Shown here: piece after piece, positions 62,163-64,000 of the stretch
How positions within the stretch are numbered: position 1 is the stretch's first letter
Layout of the letters: each line of letters opens with the position of its first letter
NCBI GenBank assembly: GCA_025617745.1
Contig: CM046853.1
Location: forward strand, 30,989,313-31,053,312
Direction: 5' to 3'
From: Heliocidaris erythrogramma
Lineage: Eukaryota; Echinodermata; Echinoidea; Camarodonta; Echinometridae
Length of the DNA stretch: 64,000 bases
Translations under genes and position numbers: made by a program
Notes under the pieces: generated by a model
Databases searched by the model: none
What the model saw: only the letters and a program-made list of their open reading frames with translations
What the model was told of the DNA's origin: nothing

Positions 62163-62665
62163 AACAACATTAGAAATGATCACTGTATCATATTTCTATG
62201 CTTTATACTTCAAAGGACCTCTAAAAAAAACATAGGCCCTAAAATTGTTTCTGCATTTCCTGTAGCAATATGCCATAGGCATCTCAAAACTTAATGAAAA
62301 CTGAATTGCATTTAGATTGAATTTATTTCTCCAACACGCTCATGTTTCAATTTTTTTTTTTGCCTGCTCTCATACAAGTAAAGAAAGAAAGCTGCAAATG
62401 AAAGAACATGTCACTGCTTGGACTCGTATTCATCGCTGTCTCTGTGTGCCGAATTCACATGGCGGCCATTAATCAATACTGCGTAAAATGCCGCAAATAT
62501 TTGCAACTTGCTGGCTTTTTTTTTTATTAGCCTGGTATTGATCAGGCAACATTGACAATGCATTGTATCTGGCATTGGTAAACATATTAAAGCTAAGTAC
62601 CTGCTGGTATTGTATTTCAGTTGAGCTACAGAAATATTTATTTGACTTTTTTTTTTCTTCTTCAG

Positions 62666-62714
62666 ATGACTCGTGCATTGCAAGTCAAGCCAGCCGACAG
62701 TGAGAGCAGAGGAG
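62666..62714 (+). CDS. CELF/Bruno-like protein, coding exon 3 (49 nt)
   Basis: After an acceptor with a long T/C tract (TTCTTCTTCAG), the exon reads MTRALQVKPADSESRG (residues 118-133) and ends one base into the next codon at donor GTAAGA (62715). The peptide matches the end of RRM1 and the start of the RRM1-RRM2 linker in CELF3-6 (family form MNRPIQVKPADSESRG). The 49-nt length and phases (0 in, 1 out) fit the homologous vertebrate exon. The next expected exon, starting RRM2 with an EDRKLFVGML-like sequence, is not in the window. Confidence 0.95.
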
Positions 62715-63164
62715 GTAAGAAGATGTTCAAATTTTTTGCAAGCACTAGAGCTGAAAGACATGCATGTTGATTGCAATAGGACATATGATTTCTAACGTGA
62801 ATGTTACAGCATGAGAGAAAATGTCATTGAAGATGTGCAAGCAATCGTACAAGCAATCGCACACCCATTCAATGGCATTGTTGTATGAATAGATAGACAG
62901 GCAGATTATTGAGCAACCATTTCCCCCTTGCTATTTTTCTGTCTCTTTCTCTCTCTCTCGCTCATTCTCCCCCTCTCTTTGTCCCTCCTGCTCTATCTCT
63001 CCCCCCCCCTGTATCTTTCTCCTAACCTCATCCATCCCTCTCTCTCCTCCTCCTCTCTTCCGTTCTCTCCTTTTCCTCTCTTTCATTCCCCTTTTCCTCT
63101 CTTTCCTTCCCCTTTCCTCTCTTTCCTTCCCTTCTATCCTTCTCTTACTTCTCTGTCTTCTCTG

Positions 63165-63206
<42 letters not shown>

Positions 63207-64000
63207 GCTTCGTCTCTTTCTGTGATAGGAAATTATGTAATTTAATTGAATGTTGCATAATTGTGAATCATCTCTTCAATTCTATAGTGTACAAATGATA
63301 ATCCTGCTCTCAGATCTACCAGTGTATGGAAGTAGATGAATGCAAGCATGCAATTTCATCATGTAGGTGGAATCAATGAAATTGGTCTGGTCAATGTACT
63401 GCCTCAACAATGAAATGATCAAAGTGAAGGGGTTTATTTAAAGGAATATTGACAGATTCAATGTACTTCCAAAGTTTGTGGTATTGTAATCGGGTGATAC
63501 TGTTTATTTTTATATTTATTTATTTTTAATTTTTTAATTTTTTTAAAATTTATAGTTATATATTTATTTTTATTTATTTATTTATATTTATATTTTTTTT
63601 CGGGGGTCTAATGTGTATCCATGGAAATCGATATCGATATTAATATGAAGCTCATAATGACAATGATCACCTATCCTGATCAACATCCAGATAAGAGGGA
63701 AATTATTTCAATAAACCGATGGCATCAGAAATGTGCTTCATTTCTGAAAATGAATAACAAAAATAAGGTACCAGGACAAGATAGGTATTTCTGATATATT
63801 GTACATGAATCAGGGCTTCATTGGAATACTTCTTTTTATAGGTAATGATGCATGATTATCACAAAGCCATAGAAAACACCAACAACAGGGACTTCAGATC
63901 CTAGAAGCAGTTCCATCACTTTGCCTGCAGGAATATGCTCCTTGTGAAAAGAAAATGTTATTCCTTCGTAAGAGATAAATGCAAATAGTGTGTTTACCTC
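62715..64000 (+). other. Start of CELF intron 3
   Basis: The donor is GTAAGA. The visible part holds a CT-rich microsatellite (62930-63220) and a TTTA-rich stretch (63500-63600), and no exon before the window ends. Confidence 0.85.
62930..63220. repeat. CT-rich microsatellite tract
   Basis: Pyrimidine-rich sequence with C8 near 63001 and a pure CT run at 63172-63203. The serine/leucine frame here is an artefact. Confidence 0.9.

Larger units (their letters stand above)
11342..62665 (+). other. CELF intron 2, about 51.3 kb
   Basis: The donor GTATGT at 11342 and the acceptor TTCTTCTTCAG ending at 62665 bound this intron. Apart from the features listed separately, I see no gene or recognisable coding exon. 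In the following stretches I find only unremarkable AT-rich sequence or short simple repeats: 12710-14980, 15400-17480, 18240-20080, 20530-23480, 23650-24710, 24980-26560, 26750-27760, 29080-30280, 32780-34740, 35440-36215, 36300-38400, 38570-39460, 40240-40850, 42960-44020, 44340-47100, 48020-50200, 52710-53115, 53295-54115, 54165-55375, 56080-58150, 58450-60075 and 61801-62640. Large introns early in CELF genes are common in animals and usually hold regulatory DNA, so some of this may be enhancer sequence. Confidence 0.9.

Noticed and set aside
11342-62665. Retrovirus-like, LTR or Polinton-type copies in the large intron
   Set aside because: No reverse transcriptase, integrase or capsid-like frame and no long terminal direct repeats were recognised.

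Overview
The window looks like nuclear DNA of a marine invertebrate deuterostome, most likely an echinoderm such as a sea urchin. This rests on overall texture (AT-rich, many poly-G/poly-C runs of 8 to 24 bases, long CT/GA microsatellites, a very frequent TACATGTA word, many small fold-back elements) and on two animal gene fragments with animal exon structure. The phylum is an inference; nothing in the window fixes the species. There are no prokaryotic operons, no CRISPR, and no complete open reading frame that I recognise.

Genes. The main gene is a CELF/Bruno-like RNA-binding protein of the CELF3/4/5/6 type on the + strand. Exon 1 (start codon at 10581, coding to 10848), exon 2 (11259-11341, 83 nt) and exon 3 (62666-62714, 49 nt) encode the N-terminal leader and the whole first RRM. 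Intron 1 is about 0.4 kb, while intron 2 is about 51.3 kb and fills most of the window. The gene continues past the right edge. A second gene probably starts on the - strand near the left edge: a short coding exon (1184 down to 1097) resembles the N-terminus of the spliceosomal RING/CCCH protein RNF113 (Cwc24 homologue). It runs leftwards out of the window, so the two genes are divergent and about 9.4 kb apart.

Layout. 1-940: a tandem copy of an inverted-repeat transposon inside the presumed first intron of the RNF113-like gene. 1.2-10 kb: intergenic DNA holding a long-TIR element, degenerate short-period arrays, a roughly 700-base polypyrimidine tract, a nested pair of fold-back elements, and a perfect 27-bp hairpin. 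10-11.3 kb: CELF 5' end. 11.3-62.7 kb: intron 2, with a 1.23-kb DNA transposon inserted into a trinucleotide repeat (30651-31882), four dispersed copies of one small palindromic family (counting one upstream at 6.98 kb), a duplicated 120-bp fold-back unit (34.75 kb), a hammerhead-ribozyme-like motif between 21-bp direct repeats (35.3-35.4 kb), a cluster of two MITE-like elements and a tRNA-like SINE (47.1-48.0 kb), a four-unit tandem array (50.9-52.7 kb), and a 922-bp hAT-like element with an 8-bp target duplication (60871-61792). 62.7-64 kb: start of CELF intron 3.

The most unusual observations are the hammerhead-like motif, the small palindromic family, the two elements that share a TGCCAAC-type terminus and both have 6-bp target duplications, and the clean nested insertion at 7.6-8.0 kb. 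All structural claims come from reading the sequence by eye. No search or folding program was run.
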